Assembly: GCA_029785235.1 (NCBI GenBank) | Contig: JAFMAA010000005.1 | Location: forward strand, 1-64,000 | Origin: Nitrososphaerota archaeon | GTDB lineage: Archaea > Thermoproteota > Nitrososphaeria > Nitrososphaerales > UBA183 | DNA length: 64,000 nt | Direction: 5' to 3' | In this document: in pieces, positions 35,352 through 43,761 of the stretch | How positions within the stretch are numbered: position 1 is the first letter of the stretch | Layout: each line of letters starts with the position of its first letter | Program-made: the position numbers and the translations under genes | Notes under the pieces: generated by a model | What the model was told of the DNA's origin: nothing | Databases searched by the model: none | What the model saw: the letters and a program-made list of their open reading frames with translations, nothing else

Positions 35352-35545
35352 CGCGAGGCCGTTCTGAGTCCGTCGGACCTGGCGAGGGCGCGCAACATAA
35401 TGTTTGGCTGACAATACTTTCAAGCCTGAAAGGAGGCCGAGGAGGGCACATATGATACCTGCGGGGAACTCTCAGGCAGAAGGGTGGACGATGGCGAAGA
35501 CGAGACCCGACTAACTTATACGGCTCCACCCACGCGAAGCCCACT

Positions 35546-36232
35546 GTGACCGAGGAGGAAGACGTAGACGCGGCCAGGAGGAAGATGTTCGTCAAGTACC
35601 TGCCTCACTTGGCTGTCTCGGCTATAAGTTTCGGCCTCTTTTCGTCCCCCACCAAGCTCCTTACTTCAGCCGTAGACAGGTACAACAGGCAGACAGAGGA
35701 GACGACAAAGAAAATGAACGATCTTTACCCGCTCCTCCCCTGGCTCGAGAGGCTCCAGCTGAACATCGAAGGCCCGCGCACGGTCTCGCTGGTGATGCGG
35801 AAGGAGGACATTGAAAGCGGCCTCGAACAATATCTCACCAGAAGGTTCCTGAGCCAAGGGGCTGGGGGCGCGAAGCTCGAGGTACCCCCCGGGAGGAGCG
35901 AAAAGGCCGAGTTCGACCACGTCTTGCGCCTGCCAGGGAAGAACGTCTACACGAAGACCGCAGGGACCATTACTCCATCAGATAAGGAGCGATACATGGA
36001 GATTGCGAAGCGGCTGAACCCATCAGAGGTGTGGCTTCTAATTGACGGCGGCGAGGATATGGACGAGCTTATGGAACCGGTCTTCGTCAACGAGAACACG
36101 GTGCTCCGTGGGAGACTCAAAACTGTCACCACCACAGAGATGCTGTCAGAGCTCTTCGGCAAGGAGTTCGACGTCATGGTAGAGCCGCAGGATGACGGCG
36201 CTGAGAGGGTCGTCCTCCATCTGCGGAGCTAG
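35546..36232 (+). CDS. Hypothetical protein, Tat/Mo neighbourhood
   Basis: 228 residues, GTG start about 25 bp after a TATA-like CTTATACGG. One possible membrane-proximal hydrophobic stretch (HLAVSAISFGLFSSPTKLLTS), then a mixed alpha/beta domain with acidic patches (LLIDGGEDMDELMEPVF). No family recognised and no Cys. It lies between tatC and moeA, so an accessory role in cofactor insertion or export is possible but not shown. Confidence 0.6.
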   Translation: MTEEEDVDAARRKMFVKYLPHLAVSAISFGLFSSPTKLLTSAVDRYNRQTEETTKKMNDLYPLLPWLERLQLNIEGPRTVSLVMRKEDIESGLEQYLTRRFLSQGAGGAKLEVPPGRSEKAEFDHVLRLPGKNVYTKTAGTITPSDKERYMEIAKRLNPSEVWLLIDGGEDMDELMEPVFVNENTVLRGRLKTVTTTEMLSELFGKEFDVMVEPQDDGAERVVLHLRS

Positions 36233-36304
36233 AGATAGGCGGTGGCAGGACCTGCTGCGGGAGCCAAAGCCCCATGAAGGTTAAAGACGACCCTCAGAGG
36301 CTGC

Positions 36305-37567
36305 ATGCCGAACATCGATTTGGTCGCCCCTGCATCAGAATACGTCCGCGTCGCTCAGGCGCTCAAGGATGTTCTCGCATCGATGACAGAAAAGAGACGC
36401 ATCGACACATTGAAGTCCCGGGACGCCTATGGGAGGGTCAGCGCCCAGGACGTCATCTCCCCGGTCGATCTCCCTTCTTCCACCATCTCTCGCATGGACG
36501 GCTTTGCCGTCAGGAGTTCGGACGCCGCAAGCGCCTCGGAGGGGAGCCCGGCGGCCCTGAAGATAGTCGACGACATAGGGCTTGGGGAGCAGCCCAAGCT
36601 CAGGATCCGACCAGGCGAAGCGGCGAGGGTGGCGACCGGCTCCTTTACACCCGCGGGGACTGACTCCGTCGTCCCGGTAGAAGAGGCCTCAGTGAAGGGA
36701 AACATCATCGAGGTCAGGCGCCCAGTGGAGCCCGGAAGTCACCGCTTCACTGCTGGCGCAGATGTGAAGAAAGGGAGCGTGGTTTTACGGAGAGGCGCGC
36801 GGCTGAGGGCTCAGGATATCGGCCTTGCCATAACGTTAGGCATCAGGAAAGTCAATGTCTATCGGACGCCCAGAGTGGCCATATTGGCTACAGGCAGCGA
36901 GCTCACCGATTCGGAAGTTCGCGGCGGAAAGACTCGGAACAGCCATGGCCCTTTCTTCGAAATGGTTGCCAAAGCCGTGGGATGCGAAGTGATCAACCTC
37001 GGCATAGCGCGCGACAGGAAAGGGGAGATACTTGGGAAACTCAGAGAGGGGCTCTCGTCGGCAGACATGGTTCTCACTACAGGGGGGACATCCATGGGTC
37101 CCTTCGACCTCGTGGACGAGGCGGTGAGGAGCTTGAGACCGAGGGCGCTGCACCACGGCATCAGGATGGACCGCGGGAGGGTCACGGGGGTAGCGGTGGT
37201 CGGTGGGAAGCCCGTGGTTATGATGCCCGGACCCATCCAGGGCGCCCTGAACGCCTTCGTCCTCTTCGCCCTCCCAGTCATCCAGAGGCTCTCCATGGCG
37301 GGGGACGAGACGATCAAGGTGAAAGCCAGGTTGACTAAGCGATGGGAGGCCAGGAGCAGGTTCTCAGATTTCACGAAGGTGGTCTATCTGAAGCTTACAG
37401 AAGGGGAGAGTGGGCTGGAAGCGGAGCCTCTCTCGGCAGAGACCGAGTCGATGTCGCTGTTGGTGAGATCTACTGCTGTCACCGTTGTCCCCGAGGAAGT
37501 CAGTTCGTTGGAGGTCGGCCGGGAAGTGGAGGCGATGCTCATTCCGGGCGTCTCATACTCGCTCTGA
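36305..37567 (+). CDS. moeA: Molybdopterin molybdenumtransferase MoeA
   Basis: 420 residues. Domains: an N-terminal SPVDLPSSTISRMDGFAVR block, RPGEAARVATGSFTPAGTDSVVPVEEA, then the MogA-like domain with ATGSELTDSE and TTGGTSMGPFDLV, and a C-terminal beta domain. It inserts molybdate into molybdopterin. The MoeA Asp in RMDGFA and the GGTS loop are intact. Convergent with the mocA-like gene, overlapping by 15 bp. Confidence 0.95.
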   Translation: MPNIDLVAPASEYVRVAQALKDVLASMTEKRRIDTLKSRDAYGRVSAQDVISPVDLPSSTISRMDGFAVRSSDAASASEGSPAALKIVDDIGLGEQPKLRIRPGEAARVATGSFTPAGTDSVVPVEEASVKGNIIEVRRPVEPGSHRFTAGADVKKGSVVLRRGARLRAQDIGLAITLGIRKVNVYRTPRVAILATGSELTDSEVRGGKTRNSHGPFFEMVAKAVGCEVINLGIARDRKGEILGKLREGLSSADMVLTTGGTSMGPFDLVDEAVRSLRPRALHHGIRMDRGRVTGVAVVGGKPVVMMPGPIQGALNAFVLFALPVIQRLSMAGDETIKVKARLTKRWEARSRFSDFTKVVYLKLTEGESGLEAEPLSAETESMSLLVRSTAVTVVPEEVSSLEVGREVEAMLIPGVSYSL

Positions 37568-38149
37568 GGAAAGCCGGGCCAAGAGACGGCTCATCTTCCT
37601 GACGTCTGCCGGGACGTTTACATCGAGGGTCACCCCGGGGTCGTCCACCGCCACCTCCAGGACCATGGAGGCGTTCTTCTGCAAGAATCCCCTCGCCCCC
37701 TGGTCACCTCTGAGTTTCTGCAGGAGGGGAAAGAGCGTCCTGTCGAAGAGGACCGGGTTCCCCCTGCTCTCGTGAAAGGTCGGCACCACGACGGAGGCAT
37801 TGGACTTCCTGCGGGCCAAGATCAGGGTGTTGATGGTTGATGCCTGCAGGGCCGGCTTGTCCCCTAACCCGACCAGGACGCCCTCGGTCAGGGGGTCGAG
37901 GCTCTTCAGTCCGACCCTCAGCGTGGAGCTCATCCCTGCCGAGGGGCGGGGGTTCACCACCACCCTGGCCCCTGGGGGACATCGCCATTGGATACCCGGC
38001 CTCACGACCACCAACACCTCCTTCACTTGGGAGGAGAGGAACGCATCGACGGCGTAGTCCAACATGGGCCGCCCCCATAGGAGTATCTGCTGCTTCGGCC
38101 GGCCCATCCTTTTGGACAGTCCGGCGGCAAGGATCAGGCCACTGAACAA
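37553..38149 (-). CDS. MocA-like molybdenum cofactor cytidylyltransferase
   Basis: 198 residues with LILAAGLSKRMGRPKQQILLWGRPML, the nucleotidyltransferase signature; the RMGRPKQ form and the RGNPVLFDRTLFPLL block fit MocA (CTP) more than MobA (GTP). MocA makes the MCD form of the cofactor used by xanthine-oxidase-family enzymes, and one such enzyme lies 5 kb away. Adjacent to the XdhC-like gene on the other strand. Confidence 0.82.
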   Translation of the reverse strand: MFSGLILAAGLSKRMGRPKQQILLWGRPMLDYAVDAFLSSQVKEVLVVVRPGIQWRCPPGARVVVNPRPSAGMSSTLRVGLKSLDPLTEGVLVGLGDKPALQASTINTLILARRKSNASVVVPTFHESRGNPVLFDRTLFPLLQKLRGDQGARGFLQKNASMVLEVAVDDPGVTLDVNVPADVRKMSRLLARLSSERV

Positions 38150-38267
38150 CGGACCCTGTACCTCAGCATCCTACTTCTGCTTTCCTCAGGTCTGACTGGA
38201 CGGCAGCGCCTGGCGTCCCCCGGAGGAGAGCGAAAAATAAATAGCCGGCGGACGGCGAAGATGTTGC

Positions 38268-38633
38268 TTGAAGCAGTTCGAGTTTGCCAAAGTGGTGGCA
38301 GACCTGGTTGAGAAGGGGGAGCCGTTCGCTGTGGCGACTGTCGTGAAGACCGTGGGGTCGTCCCTGGGTAAGCCGGGGTTCAAGACAGTCATCTCGCAGG
38401 AGGGGGACGTACTTTATGGGTCCCTGGGAGGCGCGTGCCCCGAGTCGGCCCTTGTAGCTACGGCGAAGCAGACTCTGGCGAGCGGCCGGCCGAAGACTGT
38501 TACCGTCTTCCTGGAAGACACAGAGAAGTCTGTAGGGAGCGCTTTCAAAGCCAAAGGGGACGATGAGATACATGTAGAGACGAACTGTGGAGGAGAGATG
38601 CAGGTGTACGTCGAGCCCTACCTCCCCAAGTAG
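38268..38633 (+). CDS. XdhC/CoxI-family protein, N-terminal domain only
   Basis: 121 residues, TTG start. The block AVATVVKTVGSSLGKPGFKTVISQEGDVLYGSLGGACPESALV matches the XdhC/CoxI N-terminal domain, with the conserved Cys. The C-terminal Rossmann domain found in most XdhC proteins is missing. XdhC proteins (PaoD in the E. coli Pao system) bind sulfurated MCD and insert it into the enzyme. It is paired divergently with the mocA-like gene. Confidence 0.82.
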   Translation: MKQFEFAKVVADLVEKGEPFAVATVVKTVGSSLGKPGFKTVISQEGDVLYGSLGGACPESALVATAKQTLASGRPKTVTVFLEDTEKSVGSAFKAKGDDEIHVETNCGGEMQVYVEPYLPK

Positions 38634-38671
38634 CGAACCTGCTCATCTGCGACGATGACGGAAAAGCGCAG

Positions 38672-39109
38672 TTAGGCGGACTTGATAGGGGCGCCCTCTA
38701 CCCAGCGATTCTTTCCCCTGACCTTTTCCCTCTTCCATATCGGCAACGTAGTCTTGATCCTGTCGATGGCGTACCTGCACGCTTCGAAGGCCTCCGCCCT
38801 GTGTTCAGAGGAGACTGCTACGACGACGCTGACCTCTCCCACTTTAAGGAGGCCCTCCCTGTGGACCATGCTCACCCGCCTCACGGGCCACTTCTCCCTC
38901 ACCTCGGCCTCTATCCGACGCAGCCCTTTCTCTGCCATCTTGGTGTAGGCCTGGTATTCCATCGCGTCCACGTCCCCCGCTTCGCTCCTCCTCCGGACGG
39001 TCCCGATGAAGACCACTGTACCCCCTGCGTCCTTGTCGGCTACCTCCGCCATTATCTTCTTGGGGTCGATGTCGTGCGCTGTTACCTCCCTCGTTCCAGA
39101 GCGAGCCAT
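38672..39109 (-). CDS. moaE: Molybdopterin synthase catalytic subunit MoaE
   Basis: About 145 residues. GGTVVFIGTVRRRSEAGDVDAMEYQAYTKMAEK, VSMVHREGLLKVGEVSVVVAVSSEHR and TTLPIWKREKVRGKNRWV are the conserved MoaE blocks, including the Lys that contacts the MoaD thiocarboxylate. The ATG at 39109 sits just at the moaD stop, so coupling is likely. Confidence 0.93.
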   Translation of the reverse strand: MARSGTREVTAHDIDPKKIMAEVADKDAGGTVVFIGTVRRRSEAGDVDAMEYQAYTKMAEKGLRRIEAEVREKWPVRRVSMVHREGLLKVGEVSVVVAVSSEHRAEAFEACRYAIDRIKTTLPIWKREKVRGKNRWVEGAPIKSA

Positions 39110-39110
39110 C

Positions 39111-39359
39111 CTACCCACCAGCCACCGGGGGGAGCACCCCTACCTCGTCGCCGTCTGCCACGGGCGCCGATGCGTCTACGACCTCCTGGTTGATCGAGAG
39201 CCTGATCGTCGCCTTCATTGGACGGAGTCGGGGGTATTCCCTGAGCAGGCGGTCTAAGAGGTCCCCTGCCGTCGACTTGCCTTCGAGGTTCACCACCTCG
39301 CGCCTCTTGCCCACGGCGTCTCTCGCTCCGGCGAAGTAGAGCACGGTCACAGACCCCAC
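39111..39359 (-). CDS. moaD: Molybdopterin synthase sulfur carrier MoaD
   Basis: 82 residues, ubiquitin-like fold, ending in GVLPPVAGG: the C-terminal Gly-Gly is the thiocarboxylation site. It follows moaA by 6 bp and precedes moaE. Confidence 0.92.
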   Translation of the reverse strand: MGSVTVLYFAGARDAVGKRREVVNLEGKSTAGDLLDRLLREYPRLRPMKATIRLSINQEVVDASAPVADGDEVGVLPPVAGG

Positions 39360-39365
39360 TTCCGC

Positions 39366-40382
39366 CTACCCTCCTATAGCGTTCATGTTCCTCGGCTTCT
39401 CCCAACCGTCCTTGATCCAGGGCATGTGCCCTACACCCTCCGGTTTCTTGCTCACGACCTCCTTCATGAACTCGGCCAGCTCGGCGTCCGACTTCCCCCC
39501 TCTGAGGAGGGGCTTGAGGTCGTAGTACTGCGTGTCGAAGAGGCAGGAGAGCATCTTCCCGTCAGAAGTGAGCCTGATTCTGTCGCAGTCGTCGCAGAAG
39601 GGGTCGCTCATGGGCGTAATCAGCCCGAGCTTCTCTCCGTCGTTGCCGAAGGACCAGAGCGAAGCGGTCTTCCCCTTCTCCCTCCCTATCGGGCGGAGGT
39701 CGTAGGATCGCTTCAGGACCGAGATTATGTCCTTCCCCGGCATGATGGCCTCCGGGGACCAGATCCCCAGTCCGTCCAGGGGCATGAACTCGATGAACCT
39801 TATCGACAGCCCCCTGGAGTGGGCGTAGTCCACCAAGTCCACTATCTCGTCGTCGTTGTACCCCTTGATCGCCACCGAGTTGACCTTGACAGGGTCCAGC
39901 CCGACCCGGACGGCCTCGTCGATCCCCTCGAGTACTCGGGGGAGGGCATCCATTCCGGATATCTTGCTAAACCTGTCCCTCTTCAGGCTGTGGAGGCTGA
40001 CGGTCACCCCCCTCAGGCCCGAGTCTTTGAGCAGGCGGGCCTTCTGCTTGAGGAACCAGCCGTTGGTCGTCATGTCCAAGGTCTCAATGGAGTCGAGCCT
40101 TGAGAGTCTGGTTATCAGGGCCTCCAAGTTCCTCCTCAGCAGCGGCTCCCCGCCGGTTATCCTAATCCCGTCAATCCCTAGCACGGACAGCACCCGGGCG
40201 GACCGTTCTATCTCTTCGAACGACAGCTGATCTGCTTCGGGGAGCCACTTCACTTTGTCTTTGTCCGGCATGCAGAAGAGGCAGGCGAAGTTGCACCTGT
40301 CGGTAACTGAAATCCTGAGCTTCTTCGCTATCCGCCCCTTGCCGTCGATGAGGCGGTCGGCCAGCGGCTCTACTAAGGCCAT
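39366..40382 (-). CDS. moaA: GTP 3',8-cyclase MoaA (radical SAM)
   Basis: 338 residues. Radical-SAM CxxxCxxC motif in TDRCNFACLFCMPDKD, GIRITGGEPLLRRNLEAL for SAM binding, and a C-terminal second cluster (DPFCDDCDRIRL ... MLSCLFDTQ). The protein ends ...AIGG, the Gly-Gly needed for activity. First gene of moaA-moaD-moaE. It produces the precursor that MoaC converts to cPMP. Confidence 0.95.
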   Translation of the reverse strand: MALVEPLADRLIDGKGRIAKKLRISVTDRCNFACLFCMPDKDKVKWLPEADQLSFEEIERSARVLSVLGIDGIRITGGEPLLRRNLEALITRLSRLDSIETLDMTTNGWFLKQKARLLKDSGLRGVTVSLHSLKRDRFSKISGMDALPRVLEGIDEAVRVGLDPVKVNSVAIKGYNDDEIVDLVDYAHSRGLSIRFIEFMPLDGLGIWSPEAIMPGKDIISVLKRSYDLRPIGREKGKTASLWSFGNDGEKLGLITPMSDPFCDDCDRIRLTSDGKMLSCLFDTQYYDLKPLLRGGKSDAELAEFMKEVVSKKPEGVGHMPWIKDGWEKPRNMNAIGG

Positions 40383-40419
40383 CTAGGCGAATCCTACAAT
40401 CGCTGCACAAAAACGTTGC

Positions 40420-40491
40420 TCAGCTGAGCCCGTACTTCCCTAGGAGAACGTGGCCCCAGGTGACTTCTGAGCCCCACGACCAGGATGGCAC
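40420..40491 (-). CDS. Possible 23-residue Trp-rich leader peptide before moaA
   Basis: A GTG at 40491 opens a 23-codon frame (starts PSWSWGSEVTWGHV) with three Trp. A minus-strand TATA (CCTATATTGTAG, about 40511-40522) lies about 25 bp before the GTG, the leaderless spacing used elsewhere in this window. The stop lies within a perfect 12-bp palindrome GCTCAGCTGAGC at 40418-40429, 36 bp before moaA. It may be an attenuation leader or chance. Confidence 0.25.
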   Translation of the reverse strand: MPSWSWGSEVTWGHVLLGKYGLS

Positions 40492-40559
40492 ATGCGAACC
40501 AGCGGCGCCCCTACAATATAGGCCCGAGGCGCGGCAGTCGCGTCTTGGTGAGACGAGTC

Positions 40560-41330
40560 TTACCTAATGCTGTAGTCCGGCCTGAGCCTCAGATAGACCA
40601 TCCCATAGAAAAGGGAGATCAGCACTGCCGCCGTCGGGCCGTGAAAGCTTCTCACGAAGGACTCGAACCCGTAGGAATTGAGCCCAATCAGCCCGAACGG
40701 GCCGATCGGCGAAATCGTGCCCAGTAGATAGAGCCCCAGTATCCCTTGGAATATCACAACGACCGCCAGCACCCAATACAGCGCTTTCGCCTCTATGTAC
40801 CTGGCACTGACCAACCACTGTCGCAGTGTGAGTCTCTTGGTGGCTATCCTAGCTACTTCGAGGACGACGATTGCGACCCCGGTCGATATGAGGAGTGTCG
40901 CGAAGAGCGCGTGGAGGTTCAGAGCGAAGGGCAGTGTGCTCCCGGTGATGGACGAGAGGGACGAGAATATCTCAGGTGACGCCACCATAGTACCGGTGAG
41001 GTACGAACCACCTACCTCAAGCAGGAACGCTATCTTCAGAGCCATCTCGAGCCCCATCGTCTTTGTCACCGTCACGGGTTCGACCGAGGCGCGCCTCGGG
41101 ACGAATAGTCTGACGATGAAATGAACCGCCATCAGGATGACCGCAATCAAGTATATGTCCGCCTCGAAGGAGAACGGGTACCTGTAGACCGCGGTTTCGA
41201 AACTCGTCGCCGGAAGCACGAGCTCTTCGTAGAAGAAGCCGAGCGCGATTATGAAAAGGCCAGAAATCGTTAATCTTGTTTTTGTCCAGCGCATATGAAC
41301 CGCAGTTTGAACGGCATTTGTGGAATTCAT
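40560..41330 (-). CDS. Six-helix membrane protein, possible cytochrome-like electron acceptor
   Basis: 256 residues with about six transmembrane helices, for example LTISGLFIIALGFFYEELVL and ADIYLIAVILMAVHFIVRLF. His residues within or near helices (AVHFIV, LNLHALF, RSFHGPT) could bind heme, but no known cytochrome motif is clear. Its promoter carries the palindrome CCTAA-N4-TTAGG also found before the Mo-hydroxylase operon, so both are probably controlled together. Confidence 0.65.
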   Translation of the reverse strand: MNSTNAVQTAVHMRWTKTRLTISGLFIIALGFFYEELVLPATSFETAVYRYPFSFEADIYLIAVILMAVHFIVRLFVPRRASVEPVTVTKTMGLEMALKIAFLLEVGGSYLTGTMVASPEIFSSLSSITGSTLPFALNLHALFATLLISTGVAIVVLEVARIATKRLTLRQWLVSARYIEAKALYWVLAVVVIFQGILGLYLLGTISPIGPFGLIGLNSYGFESFVRSFHGPTAAVLISLFYGMVYLRLRPDYSIR

Positions 41331-41335
41331 TCCAG

Positions 41336-41366
41336 CCTAATACGTTAGGAGAGGCGGCTATTAAAT
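41336..41366 (-). promoter_or_regulatory. Palindrome CCTAA-TACG-TTAGG and TATA of the membrane-protein gene
   Basis: The inverted repeat occupies 41336-41349, just before the start codon. The minus-strand TATA (GATTTAATAG, about 41357-41366) lies directly upstream. The same repeat in the same arrangement precedes the Mo-hydroxylase operon at 46873-46886. A repressor bound here would block the transcription start. Confidence 0.65.
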
Positions 41367-41526
41367 CGTTTTGAGTCGTGGAGGTTTTGCAACCTCGCGT
41401 CGGCTGAAAGCCCCTGATCGTGGTTTAATCTGGCAGGCCTGAAGGTGAGCCCGCAAAAAGTGGGATGGCTATGCCAGATACGCAGATGAGAAACCGGCGT
41501 CTGTCTTTCGCCGAAGAAGCGGTGTC

Positions 41527-41958
41527 CTAGGAGATTGAAAGCGACTTCGCTTTCCCGTCATAGGTGACTTTGAAGTTGTTGAGGAACGACCTTCCAAGAA
41601 CGACGTCGTAGGGGAGCAGCAAGGATGGCTCCGCCTCCAGAGAAACCGTTGTCACGTTCTCGGCCGCCAGACCTCCAATCGAAACCCGTTTCAGGCTGAT
41701 CATTATGCCACGCTCGATCCCTCTGAAAGACATCACATATGGTGTCTTCTGAGGGAAGATTTCCCTCCACTCCCTGGCCCTGTTGGCGACGTCAGAGTAT
41801 CCCAAGTAGATGGCGTCATGGGCGTACATGAGGGTGTATGTGGTGTTGAAGTCAAGTAGTGCCGTCAGTTCCCTCGCATGGTTGTTCGAACCTTCTATCC
41901 GGCACACCACCAGCATTGGATCCTTGACAGGGAACGTCAGTTTCTTGCTGCCGAACAT
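41527..41958 (-). CDS. Retropepsin-like protein with altered active site (1)
   Basis: 143 residues. It has the single-lobe aspartyl-protease pattern: strand FPVKDPMLVVCRIEG, TALLDFNTTYTLM at the catalytic loop, then DVVLGRSFLNNFKVTYDGKAKSLSI, which corresponds to the conserved LG-x-DFL region. The catalytic Asp is kept but D-T/S-G is D-F-N, so activity is doubtful. Directly follows a paralogue (no gap). Confidence 0.65.
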   Translation of the reverse strand: MFGSKKLTFPVKDPMLVVCRIEGSNNHARELTALLDFNTTYTLMYAHDAIYLGYSDVANRAREWREIFPQKTPYVMSFRGIERGIMISLKRVSIGGLAAENVTTVSLEAEPSLLLPYDVVLGRSFLNNFKVTYDGKAKSLSIS

Positions 41959-42324
41959 TTAGCTCGCCTTCGTAAGCCTGAGAAGCCTGTGCCCCCAGTC
42001 CAGGGTGACCGACGAGTGTTTCAAGAGGCTCTGACCGATCACTGCCTCAAATCCGATCTGTTGAGGAAGATCCACCGCTGCGAATTCCACATGATCGAAC
42101 GAGAGTCCTCCAATCTCCACGGTCCCGACCTCGAAGATGACTGTCTTGTTGAAGCCTCCTCCCGTGACCAGTGTCCTAGCGTTAGGCGGGTCAACGGTGA
42201 GCTGCTGGAACGCCACCTCTGGATGGCCGAAGATGTGTGCGTCCCCCTTAGGGATAATGCAATACTCGTAGACCGGGTCTATCAGCGCTTTGTACTCACG
42301 AACCTTAGAATTGGACCCTGTCAC
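41959..42324 (-). CDS. Retropepsin-like protein with altered active site (2)
   Basis: 121 residues from a GTG at 42324. The homologous first strand (IELGRFPAVFARVTG) lies upstream of this GTG in the same frame, with no ATG, GTG or TTG before it, so the real start may be an unusual codon such as CTG, or the gene may be translated by re-initiation or frameshift from the preceding frame. The active-site loop reads KALIDPVYEYCII (Asp kept, Thr-Gly lost); VIGQSLLKHSSVTLDW follows. Confidence 0.6.
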   Translation of the reverse strand: MTGSNSKVREYKALIDPVYEYCIIPKGDAHIFGHPEVAFQQLTVDPPNARTLVTGGGFNKTVIFEVGTVEIGGLSFDHVEFAAVDLPQQIGFEAVIGQSLLKHSSVTLDWGHRLLRLTKAS

Positions 42325-42365
42325 TCTGGCGAAGACGGCAGGGAACCTTCCCAGCTCGATTTCTG

Positions 42366-42617
42366 TCAGAGTAGCAGTGGATAAGGAGTTTCACCTGTGT
42401 AATATATGCAGACTTCGCCGCGCCGCGCCAAACTGGACCTCAACCTGTATCGGTCGACATCTTGCGCAACCACCCTCCCTTTGGTCGGCTGAGCGTTGCC
42501 GTCACGACCAGTAACTTCGATTGCGACCCACCGGTTCTTGTACTTCACTGCAATCTGAGCGAGAGTGAGCTCCTCGGGCTCACTACTACCCTGAGGGCTG
42601 GTTGTGCTCAACGTCAT
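42366..42617 (-). CDS. DUF5678-like small protein
   Basis: 83 residues. LTLAQIAVKYKNRWVAIEVTGRDG and GEVCIYYTGETPYPLLL at the end match the pattern of small proteins that sit next to retropepsin-like genes in other prokaryotes (DUF5678-type). Role unknown. It is followed in overlapping fashion by the two retropepsin-like genes, so the three act as a unit. Confidence 0.55.
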   Translation of the reverse strand: MTLSTTSPQGSSEPEELTLAQIAVKYKNRWVAIEVTGRDGNAQPTKGRVVAQDVDRYRLRSSLARRGEVCIYYTGETPYPLLL

Positions 42618-42736
42618 TCAGCTCGAAAGAGCAGGCCGCGCATCCCTCGCGACACTTGGCGGACAGCCCTTAAACGCGAGCCAGACGTCATAGGGGCATC
42701 CTGTCCGACCACTGCCGCCAACGAGACTGCGCGCAC

Positions 42737-43750
42737 CTAACTCAACAGGGTCAGAGCTTTGCTCACTGCACCCTGCGCAAGGAACACCCTGAAGGAGTTC
42801 CCCGTGCCCGTCGTGAGCGGCTCGGCATCCGCGACCGCCTTGGCAGCTGCTTCTTGGATCGTGGTTGTGGTGAGGGTGTTCCCTACCAAGTACGACTCCG
42901 CGGCCGTCGCTCTGTGCGGGGCGACATCCACCCCTCCTAACACAAGACTCGCGTGAGAGATTGTGCTGCCGTTGAAGGTCAGTACCGCTGCTGCGCTTGC
43001 GAGTGCGAAGTCGAACGACTGTCTTGCGCGGACCTTGTACCAGGCGCTCATGGAGTTCGCTGGGGGCGGCGGGACATGGATTTCGGTTATCATCTCGTTG
43101 TGCTGGAGCGAGTTCTCCTTCACTATCCCGCCGACGATTGCCTCTCCTGGGAGAAGCTGGCTAATCGGCATCGTGCTGCTTCCGCCCGGGCCCTGCACCG
43201 TGACCTCGGCGTCGAGGGCATAGTAAGCGACTGGCGTGTCGCCTGGGTTGACTGCGAAGGTGAGCCTGCCGCCGAAGATAGATTGATAGTATCTGTTGTC
43301 ACCGAGGACGCCGTAGCATACGTTGCCTCCGTTTTGCCAGCATGGATAGTTGTTCCTGAGATACCAGCACCAAGTGTCCTGGATTACGTCGCCCGCCGCG
43401 GTTCCTTGATTGCGAATCTGAGGCGCAGCTACCGTGGCTGCCGCCTGGCTAAGTACCGCATAGTACTGGGCGATGTTTGGGTCTGATGCGATAGTCGCAA
43501 TCGGTGTGGTTGCTCCGATTCTGAGGCCGTCTGAGGCGCTGTAATTCACGTAGTTGAGAGGGAGCCCAGAGATGTCGACCACGTATTGGGGGGTCTTCGA
43601 GACGACCCCGTTTTTCATCAGGTACAAGAGGTCTGTACCTCCTGACATTATCCTTGCCTGCTCGCCGTACTGCGTCAGGAGGGATACTGCTTCTTCAGGC
43701 GTGCTCGCCGTTAGAAGGCCGTATTTTGGTACTTCGTTGTTGCTACTCAT
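42737..43750 (-). CDS. Molybdenum hydroxylase FAD-binding subunit
   Basis: About 337 residues from the ATG at 43750, which lies 12 bp after the large-subunit stop with GGTGGAAAG before it; an in-frame start at 43789 would overlap. FAD motifs RIMSGGTDLLYLMKNG and AAPQIRNQGTAAGDVIQDT are present. An insert with three Cys (TWCWYLRNNYPCWQNGGNVC) resembles the cluster-binding loop of E. coli PaoB and 4-hydroxybenzoyl-CoA reductase, though a fourth Cys is not obvious. Confidence 0.88.
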   Translation of the reverse strand: MSSNNEVPKYGLLTASTPEEAVSLLTQYGEQARIMSGGTDLLYLMKNGVVSKTPQYVVDISGLPLNYVNYSASDGLRIGATTPIATIASDPNIAQYYAVLSQAAATVAAPQIRNQGTAAGDVIQDTWCWYLRNNYPCWQNGGNVCYGVLGDNRYYQSIFGGRLTFAVNPGDTPVAYYALDAEVTVQGPGGSSTMPISQLLPGEAIVGGIVKENSLQHNEMITEIHVPPPPANSMSAWYKVRARQSFDFALASAAAVLTFNGSTISHASLVLGGVDVAPHRATAAESYLVGNTLTTTTIQEAAAKAVADAEPLTTGTGNSFRVFLAQGAVSKALTLLS

Positions 43751-43761
43751 CTTTCCACCCT

